Positions 63,350 to 64,000 of a stretch of 64,000 nt of DNA are shown here, one piece after another (the first letter of the stretch is position 1; each line of letters begins with the position of its first letter). The stretch comes from Streptomyces sp. NBRC 109706 (GTDB lineage Bacteria > Actinomycetota > Actinomycetes > Streptomycetales > Streptomycetaceae): positions 434,001-498,000 of the forward strand of contig NZ_BBOM01000006.1 in NCBI RefSeq assembly GCF_000974485.1, in the 5' to 3' direction. The position numbers and the translations under genes were made by a program. Below the pieces are notes generated by a model. The model was given only the letters and a program-made list of their open reading frames with translations. It searched no databases and had not been told where the DNA came from.

Positions 63350-64000
63350 CCGGGCGGCGGCGTATCCAGATCTTCGAAGCGTCCACGCTCTATGGCGCGG
63401 CCACCCTGGCCGCCGCGTTGGACGCCGGACGGTTCGGCCCACGGGGCTCCGCGCGGCGGCTGTTGCTGCTCTCCAACAACGCGGCCGTCCCCGAAACGGC
63501 CGCCGGGCTCCCGGATATGACCGGCTGGCGGCAGGTCGCCTCCCGGTATGACGCGGTACTGGACTGGAACGAGGCGATCCGACCGTTCCATCCGGGGGAC
63601 TGGCGCCCCGTGGACCGCGACGCCCCGCTGTGGCAGCGCCTGCTGCGCCGCTACTGGGAGCTGGGCGACGGGCCGATCGAGCTGGTCGTCGAGTCGGTGC
63701 ATGCCGCTCCGGCCGCCGCCCTGGCGACGATCTTCTCGGACGCGGACCTCCATGTGTACGCGGACGGCCTGATGAGCTACGGGCCGACCCGGGAACGGCT
63801 GCCGGTGGGCACCGCCTGTCGGATCCGTCGGCTGCTCCACCTCGATCTGGTGCCTGGGCTGCGCCCGCTGCTGCTCTCCGAGTATGGCGTGCCGGCCGAG
63901 ACCGTGCCGAGCGACAGCTTCCGCGCGATCCTCGACGAGATCACCGAGGCCAGTCCGGGGCCGTCCGAGGAGATGGGGGTCGAACGTCCGGCGGTGCTGC
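63346..64000 (+). CDS. Polysialyltransferase-like glycosyltransferase, 5' part only
   Basis: The reading frame begins MTGRRRIQIFEASTLYGAAT at an ATG overlapping the previous stop and stays open to the window edge (218 codons). Segments DADLHVYADGLMSYGPTRERL and LLLLSNNAA resemble the alpha-2,8-polysialyltransferase-like family found in Streptomyces beside GT2 genes. The call is from family memory; the C-terminal half is missing, so it is tentative. Confidence 0.65.
   Translation, partial: MTGRRRIQIFEASTLYGAATLAAALDAGRFGPRGSARRLLLLSNNAAVPETAAGLPDMTGWRQVASRYDAVLDWNEAIRPFHPGDWRPVDRDAPLWQRLLRRYWELGDGPIELVVESVHAAPAAALATIFSDADLHVYADGLMSYGPTRERLPVGTACRIRRLLHLDLVPGLRPLLLSEYGVPAETVPSDSFRAILDEITEASPGPSEEMGVERPAVL

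Overview
This is a high-GC actinobacterial chromosome segment. Gene order and motifs point to Streptomyces or a very close relative, a short distance to one side of the replication origin. The left edge carries the end of parA and parB. Four exact Streptomyces-type parS sites and one mirrored pair of near-parS sites are scattered through the first 38 kb. oriC and dnaA themselves are not in the window.

Layout. 1-4.4 kb: parAB, then trxB-trxA, and sigM with its anti-sigma gene. 4.4-15.7 kb: a minus-strand block of a DUF6049-type secreted protein, MurJ and a membrane pseudokinase, followed by the CCA-adding enzyme, an MFS protein and a GT87-type mannosyltransferase-like protein. 15.8-23.8 kb: a class A penicillin-binding protein, padR-ino1, an alanine-racemase-like protein and a FemX-type aminoacyltransferase. 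23.9-29.1 kb: rpsF-ssb-rpsR-rplI, a MATE exporter and dnaB. 29.2-48.4 kb: an accessory-looking zone of small regulator-enzyme pairs (MerR, three MarR, XRE, MocR and AraC regulators with monooxygenase, hydrolase, glyoxalase-fold, aminopeptidase/VanX-like, methyltransferase, ArgJ-like, efflux, acetyltransferase, beta-lactamase-fold and flavohaemoglobin genes). 48.4-64 kb: housekeeping and membrane genes including a TPP-riboswitch thiC, a CASTOR/TrkA-like channel with two TTA codons, a UvrA-like ABC protein, Nei and the start of a glycosyltransferase cluster.

How the parts connect. The left half is dominated by chromosome segregation (ParB and parS), replication (dnaB, ssb), thiol redox control and cell-wall growth (MurJ, PBP, FemX, alanine-racemase-like protein, pseudokinase, sigM). 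The most notable non-coding signals are parS sites embedded in perfect palindromes or in gene junctions, and two arrays of DnaA-box-like 9-mers with 21-bp phasing, one just upstream of dnaB and one 13 kb further on beside a marR gene. Both arrays look like candidate DnaA-binding or titration loci. Several regulator genes have convincing palindromic or repeated operators beside them. I found no rRNA, tRNA, CRISPR array, insertion sequence or prophage.
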